Of a stretch of DNA of 64,000 bases, positions 23,301 through 35,300 are shown one piece after another. The notes under the pieces were generated by a model. It worked only from the letters and a program-made list of their open reading frames with translations, searched no databases and was not told where the DNA came from. The position numbers and the translations under genes are program-made. Source of the stretch: Triparma verrucosa (Eukaryota; Sar; Bolidophyceae; Parmales; Triparmaceae); contig BRXX01000373.1 of the NCBI GenBank assembly GCA_030267905.1, positions 1 through 64,000 on the forward strand. Reading direction: 5' to 3'. Positions within the stretch are counted from its first letter, which is position 1, and each line of letters opens with the position of its first letter.

Positions 23301-26300
23301 CCAAGGACAGGGTAAAGGAGTTGGAGTTCTCGGCGATGCCGGTGGAAGGAAGAATGAACTTGTTCGCCGTCCCAATGGTCACCGTTTGGACGATAGGGAC
23401 GATGGTGGAAACGACAGTGAGGACTAGCTTATTGGTGGCGCTCGTCCAAGTCGCCATGAATTTCGAGGCATCGTCACCTGTTAGAACAATGGTCGTCTCA
23501 GTGCTTGCAAACCCGGGCAGTAAAAATGTGATAGACTCCCCGACGTATATTTTTTGAGAGAGCGAGAACTTAAGATGGATCTCGACGGGAGTGACCCCGT
23601 CAGCGACTGCCTTGATGAAGGATATTTGGCTCGTTAAGAAGCCAACGCCGGACGTAGCGGTGAACGGAATGAAACCGGGGAACGACAAAGAAGACGATCC
23701 GGGGCGGAATCGGAAAGTGAAAACATCAGTGTTCATATGGAAGCCAGCGATTGGGACCTTGCAACCATTTTCCTTACCCACGGTAATATTGAAGTTACGG
23801 GTGGACCTCTCGATGAGCGTGTCCGTCTCGGTCCTTTCCAAGAACTTTAGCGTCACTGTTTCTTCAACTAATAGCCAGGTTGCATTGAAGCGATTCTTGT
23901 AGTTGCCGTACAAGACGTCCAACGTCTTATTTTTGGGAACACACGTGACTCCGGGCAATCGGACATCGATCCTATCACCAATCGATAGTCCTCTCGGCGC
24001 TTCGAACTCGAAGTAGAATTCGGATGGGTCTGTGATCTTCTTCGCATTTGCTATGAGCTTGGCGGAAGTGGCGGCATTGATTTCTTGCCATCCTCCGATG
24101 ATGCTCTGGACCGGGGTGACAGGAATCACACCATCCACGCAGTTGCACTCAAAGGTGACCTCCTCAAATGTATCGCGCACATATCCGGAGGTGGGAATTC
24201 GAAGCCTGTTGCTCGCGTCGACGACCAAGACATAAGTCGTGTCAGCAACAGTGTCTTGCCTCGCAGTGAAGGTCAAAATGTCGGTCAGGTCATCGAATTC
24301 AGCGTCAAACTTGGAGGCGTCAGCACCGCTCAGAGAAAAGTCGGCCTTAGACACGGTTTGGCCGCCAGTCCCGGTTATTGTGAAGACAAGTTTCTCGTGT
24401 TTCTTGATGATCATGGTCGGAGTGAGGGTGAAGGTTATGGCAGACTTTTCGCCAGCGACAGGGTTGGAAAAGACGACAGAAGTAGACCCCGCATCTAATG
24501 AACCGATCTTTTGGGGCACGGTGCCAAGGGCAGTTGCTGTGATGTTGTTGTACACGTGCGAGCCGTGGGTTGCATTGGAACCAATTGCAATCGTGATGTT
24601 GTGGCGGTCGTACAGGCCAACAGGAGGAATCCTGATACCGCAACCTACGCCCGTCATTACTTTGATCTGGTGCTCTCGCGGGAAGAGAATCCTGTTAGTC
24701 GTCAGGGTAAGGGTGGGCGGGCCGAGGTTCTGAAAAGTGGCGGATTTGAAGTAATCGTTGTCGTAGCCGACAGTCAAGCCGTCAACGAAATCCACTGGTT
24801 TAGGCGCCATGGCGTCAAGGCAGCCAGGGGTGTGAAAAGACTCAAAGATGAATTTCACTTCTGCGCCAATTCCAATTTTGTCGGTGGGCGCAAAATTGAT
24901 GACCACATCTGATAATTGCCCAGCCCTGGGGTTGGTGAAGAACACCTTGCTCATGCTGAGCCCGATGCCCTCGGCGTTCTCGATAGGAAACTCGTTAACG
25001 GCACCGTTGGAAGAGTCAGTTGAGATGACGAAGGTGCCGGAGTTGGCGTGAACTGCAGTCTTGGGAGAGGTAAAGTTTGCGTCCTTGGACAGAGTAAAAA
25101 TGACCTGCGTGTTGGGCGGCACGTCGCTGACGGCGGTGAAGACGAGCTCTCCGTCGAATTTTGTGTACGTGAGGTCGAACAATGTATCCGTCGCTGAGTC
25201 CAAGTAGCCCTCCGCCCCTAGCGCACCGGTGAAGGCTCTCCCGTTTCCAGGATACCGTGATCCCAACGCACAGTAGCCTGCGTTGCTGTTGGGCAGGCAA
25301 GTGGTGTTGAAGCCAGGGATTTTAATTTTCACCTTCTCGCCCGTTTTAAGGGTGTCAAAATAAGCGAAACTACCCATTATTTGGACGTTCTTGTCCAACG
25401 TGTTGGGCTCAAAGGAAATACTGGTGCGAGAGAAGCTACCCATCTTGCTGACTGTGTCAAACTTGAGTGTTTGTAGCATATTGAAGTTGGAATAAATCGA
25501 AGAAAAGCCGATGTTCTTGTGGTTGTGTGCTGGTTTGCTCGTCAGGCCGTCGATCGGGCTCTTCACTCCGTAACTCAGGGGCACTGCAACCGACTTGGCA
25601 GCGTTCTTGGCGATCTGAGACTTGGCCTTCAGAACCAGCCGACTTCCCTTAGACATGATGTAACGGAAGGTCAGGTCCTCCGAAGCTGGGATCTTGATCA
25701 TGGCGTCTGAGGGTGAAAGTTGGGCGCACCTGCCGGAGTATTCGACAGGCTCGAGTTGCTTGAGGAGGGCGCTGGGGTAGAATGTCACCGTGAACCTGAA
25801 GCCGTTGCCCACCGCCTCCCTCTTGACTTCCTTGACGCCAATAGCGGCGACGGCAGGAATTTCGAGGAGCCTCCTCTTCATGCTCTGAAAGCCAACAGTC
25901 GAAGCAGCGTCAAAGTCGATGCAGCCAGTCTTGAACTTCCCGTAGCTGACCTGAAACTGACCCGCTGTGAGCTGCGACGACGCGTCAACTCCCACGTCAA
26001 CGTACTGAACGGAGGCCGGGGCGTACTTGGCCTTCGCGTCGTGGTTGCCGGTCTCGAACTCCAAGAAGGGTTCGCCAGCGACCTGGACCTTGTGGCTGAA
26101 GCTCATCTTCACATCGAACACTCCAGGATACACGGAAATATCCCTGTTAACGACTATAGAGGGCTTGGAGTCGGCTGAGCACTCCCCGAAGTAGGTGGAA
26201 TTATGACACACGAAGCTCTCACAGCCAGCGAATGACACGGCTATTTCCGACACTCCGGTGAAGGGAGTCAAAAATTCAATCATGTGTCGGCGGCCAAACA

Positions 26301-29300
26301 TGCCCTGGTGATCAGGAGTGCCATCGTTGGTCGTGTAGCCACCAAGCTCGTAGCTGTACACGTGCACGTCGATGAGATTAGTGGCAATCAGAGCTGCCTC
26401 TACGGTTTGCGCGGTGGCGTTGTAATCGATGCAGGTAGTTTCCAAGTCGTTGTAGAGAATTTTGAACCTCCCGTCTGTGGCATTCCTGTGCTCAGCCGTG
26501 ATATCAATAGTCTGATACAAGGGCAAGTAGCTACTCTTGGTGTCCGAGTTTCGCACCGAACTAATGGAGCTCGCGACCTTCTTCACCACCGAGCCGCTCA
26601 CGACATAGGGGACCTCGGTGTCGATGACAATGTCCTTCTCGTAGCCAAGCGAATTTGGCTTGCCGGTGACCGGCAGAGTGAGAACGGCGTCTGTGGTAGG
26701 GTTCTGCGAGGTGAGCTTGATCCAGCCACCATTCAGGTCCAGCGAGGTCGTGCGGCCGGCGTGAGAGAGGTCTGACATCGCAAAGGAGTCCTTGGAATCA
26801 ACCTTGTACTCGAATCTTAGCGCTGATGTGGTGTTTCCGCTCTTGTAGTACGCATGGCATCCATCCTGGGTGCCCACGGCGATTCTTGGGAACCTAGACA
26901 CGGTAACGGGCCTGCTGAAGGTCACGTCGATGTAGATAGATTCGCCCACCCCGTAAGTTCCGTCCAAGTGGGAAGAGGTCATGGAGAGAATCACAGGGGG
27001 CGCTGTGTCCACGACGATGTTTGCATTCTTTGCCAGATTCTCCTTGGTGGAGTCGACGGGGGAGGGCAGTGTGTAGTCTGCCTTATTGCGCATTCTATGA
27101 GGCGATCTTTTGTTGATAAGACTATGGGTCGCTCCGACTCCGACGCCCGAAAGGGTCACGACAACAGCGGGGGCAGCAACAGCGTTGCTGTAGGTGGCTG
27201 CAAGCTGGATCGTATTGGCAGTTCCAGTTTTGATACCGTAGTAAGTTGTGCCATCCGTGAGGCCACCAATGGCGGTTCCTCCGCCGTCCGAGTACACGAT
27301 GGCATCTCCTGTGACGAGGAAATCGTAAAATGCAGCAGAGACGACGATCTCGTCGGAGGCAAACACGACCACAGCGCCATTAGCTGAATCGATTGCCAAA
27401 TCCTGAATGGCGTGGTGCGCGTCAGGCACCGCTCCAATTATGGCACTGTTGTTCATCTCGATGTACGTCGTGGACACCAGGTCCTCGCAAGTGCATTTGT
27501 AGTTCAAATCGGCAGACGTGTCACCCTCCTGGATAATGTATCGGAAGACGAGACTGTGGTTGTACAACGAAGTGTCTACCTTGTCGTCGACGTACTTGGC
27601 GTAGCGAGGTTTGGATGTACCAACATCCATTACTATATACGGGAAGCCTCCGCCAAAATGCTCCGTGACCACACCAGCATCGTTCAGGTGACCGCTCGAA
27701 TCCGGGACCGTGACGTTCTCACTAAACCTAACTAAGAGGTCGATGGCGTGGCCCGCGCCATAGGTGCCGTCTGCTGTAACAGCGGAGACGGAGAGCACAC
27801 GGGGGAACTTGTCGGAGGGCTGCCAGTGGATGCCCTCGTCCTGACCGTTGACGGTGGTATTGATCGCAATTTGAACCTGCTCGCCAAACGCTTTGCCGAT
27901 GCTTCCTGGTCCAATCATGGGCAGACTAATGTTAGCCTCCTGGATCAAGTTCGTCGCTGCTCGGTAGATGTAACCCTCGTTGGCTCCAAACCTTGTCTTG
28001 AGCGCAGTGCTTCCGGCCAAGAGGCCAGTCGAGTACTGGACACCCTCCGCCTTGTACGCCAAATCGTCGACGTTGTCGCCAGCTTGAATTGTATAAACAA
28101 ACGAAAGGGCCTTGGTCCCGTTGCCGCTGTGGTAGTAGGCGTAGCGGGGCACATTGTCCACCGAATCGACATTCAGCTCTATGAGCGGCACTGAAATCTG
28201 CACCGAGGCGGCATCGGGGCGGAAGATGCTCACAGGATAGTCGTAATGCACAACAACGTCGATCTGCTCCCCGACAGTGGCGTAGTTTCCGTTTCGCTTG
28301 GTGGTGTTGACAGACACAACCCGAGGCTCCTGCGTATCGATTTTTATGGCCGAGGTTCTCTGGACATTGTACTCGGTGAAGAGCGACGGCATGGCCAGGT
28401 TCACGGATGTGGTGGGTTCAGTAGAGAACCTGCGAATCCACTCGTCGAACTGCACTTCAATATTAGTGATGTTGTGCATGCGCAGATCGGTCGTGGTGTC
28501 GCCCTCCTGCACTATGTACTTGAAGGTGATGATCTCCGTATTGGAACCCGAGTAATAATCCGCCGGTCGGTAGCCCGGGTGGTAGATATAAGTCCCAGGG
28601 GAGGTTGCAAAGACGTCAGTCCCGGTGTAGGTTCCGTTGGTTATGAGCACGTCTCCCTCGACCCCGATCACCAGAAGGTGCTGGTCACCAACAAGGATCA
28701 TTTCGTTGAGGAACTCGTCGGCGTTGTGTCCCTTTGTAAGCCTGAACCTATTCTTCGCCCCTCCAGACGTAATCGCGGAAGCCTTGTCGGCGGGCTCAAA
28801 GAAAATCTGCTGCTGAGGCAAGTAACCAACTCCCGTCACCGTCTTCACCGGGGTGAACTTTGTGACCGGCCCAGCGGCAGCGTTCGTTGTGATGGTGATG
28901 GACTTGCTGTTCTTAGTAACGCCGTTGGTGGGCAAGACGAGGCCGTCAATTGCCACAACGACCTGCGTCTGCTGGGCGGCGACAGCTGCTCCAGCAGTCA
29001 GCGTGAGAACGGCTTTATCGCCGCCCACAGACATGGCTCCAGAGACCGTCCACGAGATCGGACTGGTCGTGCCCGCGTGCACCGCCAAGGAAGTTGTGGA
29101 AGAGAATGTGAAACCGGGTAGTCTGACACCCACAGACTCCCCTGCGGCAATTGGCGTATTCAGCTCAAAGGTCACTGTAATCCTCGTATCTTCCCCGGCC
29201 ACCCTGGGCGAGAAGTCCATATTTGAGTTCCAGAAGTATCCAACCGTCGGAAATGAGGTAACCACGGTTGAAAATTTGAACAAGTTACTCGAAGTAGACT

Positions 29301-32300
29301 GGTGAGCGCTGGACGAAGCCACGGCCCCGCAGGTGATCTCCTTGGTGTCGGATGTGTTGACGCCGTAATAGGGCAAGCTCAGTCCAGTCACGCTGAACGT
29401 GGATTGAGCGCCATAGTTGATAGTGTCTTTCACCTTGACGTGCACAGAGTGTGTGGGAAGGTCGTAATAGGCCGACGCAAAGTCATCGCTTGAGTCGAGA
29501 AGGATGTTCATCATGTTGCTATTTTGGAAACTCGTGGAAGTGTTGAGCGTGAACTTGGGCACGAAACACGTAATATTGTCTCCGGCATGAAGCACCATAT
29601 TCTTGGCAAGCTTGAAATCAAGGTTGACCCTCACGGCCTCGGAGGCTGCGACGTGGGGGTCACCAGTGAGGGTGATGTCAAACTTCTCAAATCCAATCGC
29701 ATCAACGTTCTCTAGGTCAGTGACCTTCATCGCCACCACGGTGGACGAAGTGGACATCTGAAACCTCTTCTGTGGGCTGCCCTTTGTGAAGCCGTCCTTG
29801 GAGGACAACATGTAGTTCGACTCGAGAACATCCACGGTGATGGGGTGGGTCGAGTTGGAGGAGCAGCCAGCAGTTGAGCCGTAGTTGTTGACAGTGTTAC
29901 ATGTGAGGGCAAGCGTCTCAGTCGACGGAGTCCAAATTGCCGTGAAGCGAGAGTCGGACTCGTAACCCTCCAGTATGTTATTCGGCTTCGCGTAGTACGT
30001 CTGCACCTTGATGTCTAAATTGTACAAATCGTGCGAGGCACCCGTTCCCTGTCCGTTGATAGCGACAAGAGTCGGTGCGCCGGCGATGGCGTTAGCGTGC
30101 GTTGCTGCAAAGCTGACTCGGTTGGTAGTCCCTGATTTCACCGCGTAGTAAGTATCACCGCTCGTCAAGCCTGGAATACTGCCTCCGCCTCCGTTTTCGT
30201 AGAGCACCGCGTCTCCGGTCGTAACTCCTGAGTAGAAGGCAGGAGACACGACGATCTCGTTCGAGCCATCGAGAACGACAGAGTTGGAACTGCCGTCGAT
30301 CACCGCGTCGAGGTTGGAATGCTGAAACCCGGGCATCTTGACGTAGACGACGTCTTGGTCAGCCAATGTGGAAGCAAACGTCATCTGTATCTTGATTCCG
30401 ACGGTGTTGCCAGGGCTGATGAAGTCGTCCACCGTCTCGTGCCAGTACTGCCCGCTCTTTGTGACGTTCTTGCCCCGGTAGAAGGATATTGAATGACTAG
30501 TAAGAGCTCCCACACCTGGCGAGTCTGCGACTGCCGTGGCGACAACCGGGCCATCAGCTGCGTTGGTGCTAACCATGATGGTATTGGTGTTGAGAAGGGT
30601 CCCGTAAGTGGGAAGATTGATCTGCCCTCCAGTGACGGTGATGTTGAGGGGAGTTCTGCCCGGGATGGTGGGGGCGAGCGGGTCCAGCGTGTAGGTGATA
30701 GTGGAAGAAGCCTGGCTCCAGGTCGCAGAGAACTGATCTCCGTCGTGATTTCCGGGGCTCACTCCGAGGTAATTCCAGCCCTGTAGTTTGATGGAACTCT
30801 GGGTCGAGGTGAAACCAGGAAGGTAGAGATAAATCTGCTCTCCACCCTTCAGGTCGGACGAGAAGGTGGCGGTAAGCTCAATGGGACTGGCCTCGTTTGC
30901 TTTAATGATATGGTCCTTGTCTAGGGCGAGGCCGTCAAGGTCGTAGACGATCTTTGAAGCCACCACGTAGCCAAAGGGGGCAACACTCGTGGGAGTCGTT
31001 GTGTCCTGCACCCAACCAATAGTTGTCACGTTAGACGTGTAGGTGGAGTTCACTGCGAACGTCTTTCCGGACGGGATTCCGAACCAAGGGAGGCGAAGGC
31101 CGTTTGCCCTGGTGACTGAAACCACGAAAGATTCAGAGGAAAGAGACTGGGTACATTTCAACGTGACGATGCCGGTGCCCGTGGCCGTCGGTTCGCCAGG
31201 CCGAGGCGCCGAACCTGAATACACTCCAGTGAACGATGATCCATCGGCCCCTCCCAGCTCCAGGGCAACGTCCAATTCACCGAGAACAATGTTGGTGACG
31301 TTCATGTTAATCTCATCCCCAGGGGTGAGGGGGTTGGACGTAGTGATGACGAAATTGAATTGCGCTACTCTGCCTGCGGATCCGACGTCGTAGGTGACGT
31401 CCACGGAACATATTCCGATGCAGGGGGAGCTCAGAACAGGAACTGCCGATAGGTCAGGGTAGGTGGATCCCGACATGGTGAGCGCAATCGTCAGGGCCTG
31501 GGAGTTGGGAACCATTCCCGTGGTCGGAGGTTCAAGACCCGGCGTCGGAAAATCGAGCTGAAGCGCGATTTGCCTCGCAGTGTAAGGGACGGCACCAGTA
31601 GATCGCAGGCGGAGAGAGCTAGTCCCGGCGTTCCAGAAGGCAGTGAAGGGGTAGTTGTTGGATGTCGAAGTAGTGGTTGCGGTGATGCCATTGACATTTC
31701 CGGTGAAGGTGAAGCCCGGGAACGCAAACGTGACGTCGGAATTTGCCGTGAGCGCGGTATTCGAAAGCTCAAAGGCCAGGTTCACCTGGTCGATGTTCAA
31801 GCCTGCGGCTTGCGCCTGCAGCTGCCCGCCTCCAGTCACGGTACGCTTGTACGACGTGACCTCCGTATTAACAACTGACGACACGACCGTGGAGGAGGTG
31901 AAGTCGAAAGGTCCGTGAGAGTAATAGCGCGACGCCGTATTCACGTTAATCTTGAAGGAGGAAGGGTTGTCGTAGACACCTTCGGCAGGAACCAGGATGT
32001 GGTTCTTGGCCTTTCCTAAGATTACTGTGTAGGCAGTGTTAGCCGCGAGAGTGCCCATGGGGGTCAGGTAGATCTTAGAGCTAGCCCCCGAATCCATTGT
32101 TCCGGTGAAGGACGACGCATCGGCCCCGGTGAGCGTCAAGTTTTTGTAGGAGACTTGCTCCCAGAGGAGGGAATAAACACACGAGATCTCCACGATGTCG
32201 GCCGTGGTAAGGGCATAGTCCAACGTGAACGTGATCGTAATGTCAGTCTCCTGACTGGGAACGGTTGGGTTCAGAGTGACATGAGCGGACGTGACTCCTA

Positions 32301-35300
32301 TTGGCTGAAGGACGGCCTCGCACTGATAGAAAATTCCGGTGAGGGAGGTCGCGGATGACTTCTCGTGGAATACCGACGAGTTCGTGGTCATGGTGATTTT
32401 GTCCGTGGCGCAGTTCCCGCTCAGCGCAGTGGGCGGGAGAGTAATCTGGTCCTTATAAATTGTGAGCATAACCCTGCTCATGGCGTCAATGTCCTGTTTG
32501 GCGACTATGATGAGGTTCTCGCTGGTCAAGTCCCAGTGAATTTTGAAGGCGTCAGTGGTCAGAACTGCGCCTCCAGTAGTTCCCCCGGCAATCAAAAATT
32601 GCACGTCGTGGTTATCCGACCCGGTGAAATCCGTTAGTTTCACTCTCAGCGCCTCCCTGGCCCTGATGATGGAGGATACGGAGAAGGTGATGGAGATTTG
32701 GAAATCGTCCGTGTTGGTGTACAGAGACTCGTAGCTGATCTCCAAATCGCAGAAGCCGGAGCAGACGCCAATGGAGACATCCTTCGGGACGTACGAGGGG
32801 GCCTTGGTGGCCAAGCTGAAGGCTTTGATCCCGTTCGCGGCCGAGTCGAAGGGGACACCGAGCTCCGGGAGACGGATGCCAAACGACTGGGGAATGTAGA
32901 CCGTGAATTCCGTGTTGGCAGTAATATAGTCTGTGACCTTCGCCTTGAGACAGTGAGTCTCCGGTTTGCTGCAGTTGTACGTTATTCCGCCGTGCGTCAC
33001 TGATTCTTCGGGCCTCCACCAAAGTCTGAAGCCGTTGGTAGTATTCACGTACTGGTTGGTCTGATCAAAGGAGGTCACAGTGAGGTCGTGACTCGAACCA
33101 GTTCCGACCGCACTTAGGCCCACAAGAGTAGGCGTCGCAGCAACGGCGTTTACGTACGTGGTCGCAAAGCTGATGCGGTTTGCGGTCGCTGACTTCACGA
33201 CAAAGTAGGTGGTGCCAGTTGTCAAACCGTTGATATCTGTGGCTACCCCCCCACCATTCGAGTAGACGACTTGAACGCCAGAGGTGATGCTGTTGTAAAA
33301 GTTTGTCGGAACGACGATATAATTGGACCCTGTGACGACCGTGGAAGTAGAGCTGCCGTCAATTTCCGTCGTGAAGTAGGTGGAGCCGCCAATCCCAGTC
33401 TCATTGTTCACGGAGGGCCCAAAAACTTGGCCGTGAAAGTGAGGCAGAATGAAATACAGGTAGTCATCGCTGTCCAAGTCTACCTGAAACTTCGAGGTGA
33501 AGTTGAGCTGGTAGGACCATGTATTGTCAAGGGTCTTGGGGAAGTAGCTGAGCATGGGATAGCCTGGAGAAAAGGCGCCTATGAGCGGGCGCTGGCCATG
33601 GGTCAAAGTTTGCTTCGGGGTAATCGGAGAAAGAGCAGAGGTCGTTTCAAGATACCACGCATGTTCCATGGTCAGGGGTACGCCCGGAGTCCTGACGCCT
33701 GAGGAAGCCGGCACGTAGAAGGAGAAAGAAAAGGGATCCGTAGTGAACGCCGACAAACAAGTGAAGGTGAAGTACGGAACCTTTTGGCCATCATAAGTGA
33801 AGGTCCCCGACCACTTTGTGGAAATCGAGGAGGCGGAGTCGTTGTCATAAACAGCGAGGGTTACATCTGCTCCCGATACCGTGGTGAGGGTGGCGTTGGC
33901 TTGAACGGTGATCACGTCTCCGACAGCGAATCCCCCCTTGGAGATGGTGCCGCTCACGTACATTGGAACCGCAGTGGCCAGGTCAGGGGCCGAACCGAAC
34001 GTGAAGGAAAAGGCGTCCAAGACGGCGACTCCTGGTACGGTGTAGATTTTTGACGCCTCCTCGCCGTTGGCATTGATCCGGATTCCAATATCGTTGTCTG
34101 ATTGTTCCGACTTGGCAGTCGCGGTCAAGGGAGCCACGCCCACAGCGGGCAGGGCGAGGCCCTGAATCTGGAAGTAATGCGGCGTCCCAGCAGCAATGGC
34201 CACCTTGGTCGTCAGCGTGAGGATTGGCTGAGACCAGGCCACATTGAATTCGCTGGTCCCGAAGGGGTAGTTGGAAGCGAAGCGATCGCGGCTGAAGTCC
34301 GTAATGTTAAGCGCTCCCAGTGAGTTGTCGGAGCGGAAACCAGGCAGAATTATGTCGATGGTCGCTCCAGAGGCCAAGGGTGACGTGTGGGTGAACCTCA
34401 TTGACATCCTGGTGGCAGCGCCGGCGACGGCCGGGGCAAAGGAGGTGACGCTGGCGTCAGACACACCAACCCCGAACTTGACGTCGGGGTAGTCATAGGC
34501 AGATGTTTCGGGGGAGACGATGGGTCCGGCGGCAGAGTCGGTCGTAATGTAAATCTCGGCCTCTCCGGTGGTCCCCGCCCTCACACCTCTCGGAGGGGCG
34601 GTGATGCCGTTTGACGCCCTCACGAGAATCTCGACTGATATGCCTGTCGGGTACTGCTCTTGGTTGGTAGTAATGGGCGCCGTCGTGTAGCTGACGTCTG
34701 AGGTGGCCGTGAAGGTAATCTTCTCGGTCGCCTTGTCCCAAGCGCCGGTAATTGGGAGGGTTGCCTTGGTAGTGGGATGGCGCGCCAGCAAGGTTAAGGC
34801 CGAGTTCGAGGCGGTTGCGTTGCCGAACTTGGGCAAGAAACAGTTGACGGTCTCGGTGGCGGAAAGGGTGCCCAAGAGGTCGAACCTGACCGTGATTCCG
34901 ACTACAGCGTTGGTAGCGGCCAAGGTCGGATCGTAGACGAAGTCGTAGTTCTCCGGGACTGCAATGATCCGTTCCTGGACCTTGGGCACGTCTTCCTTCG
35001 TGTACACGTAAACCCTCGGAGTGCCGTGAACAGTGACGGGAAAGTTGAAGTGTGCCTCGAGGTACACTTCGTCGCCAGCAGCGAGCTCCTCCGAACCGTC
35101 CAAAACGTTGGCGGGATTAGCGGTGACAGATGCGATGATCTTGTCCACCTTGGGAGTCGTCGTGTCAATCACCAACCTGCACTTATCCGCGAGGGAGTTG
35201 GTCTGGGAGGGGGTGGGGAGGGTGGGATTGACGTTGGTCGTCGGATTGGACGATGTCCGTCTAATGTACCCTCCCGCGGGAATTACGAGTGAGCTCGTAG

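Larger units (their letters stand above)
19750..25480 (-). repeat. B-type repeat block II (~12 units) of the giant protein
   Basis: Units of about 150-170 residues: entry strand (SS.SF.P..AGE.TDI.FTF.L), a VVIKL or LLPGF strand, a LTGDDASKF segment, an F.ATWTSATNKLVLT strand, a helix-strand pair ending NKFILPSTGI, and an exit NS.S..LSTNAAAAPV. I do not recognise a named family. C modules interrupt two of the units (about 21680-21950 and 22380-22650). Confidence 0.75.
28860..34740 (-). repeat. B-type repeat block I (~10 units) of the giant protein
   Basis: About ten B units recognised by their central strands: IDIILPGFRSD, YLYFILPHFHG, LRVKLTDFTG, VTFAFPGFTFTG, IYLYLPGFTST, VYVKMPGFQHS, ITCFVPKFTL, VGVRLPGFTFSS and others. 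Exits read STNAADGPVVA or TTNAAAGPVTK. C module copies 1 and 2 interrupt two of them. Confidence 0.75.
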
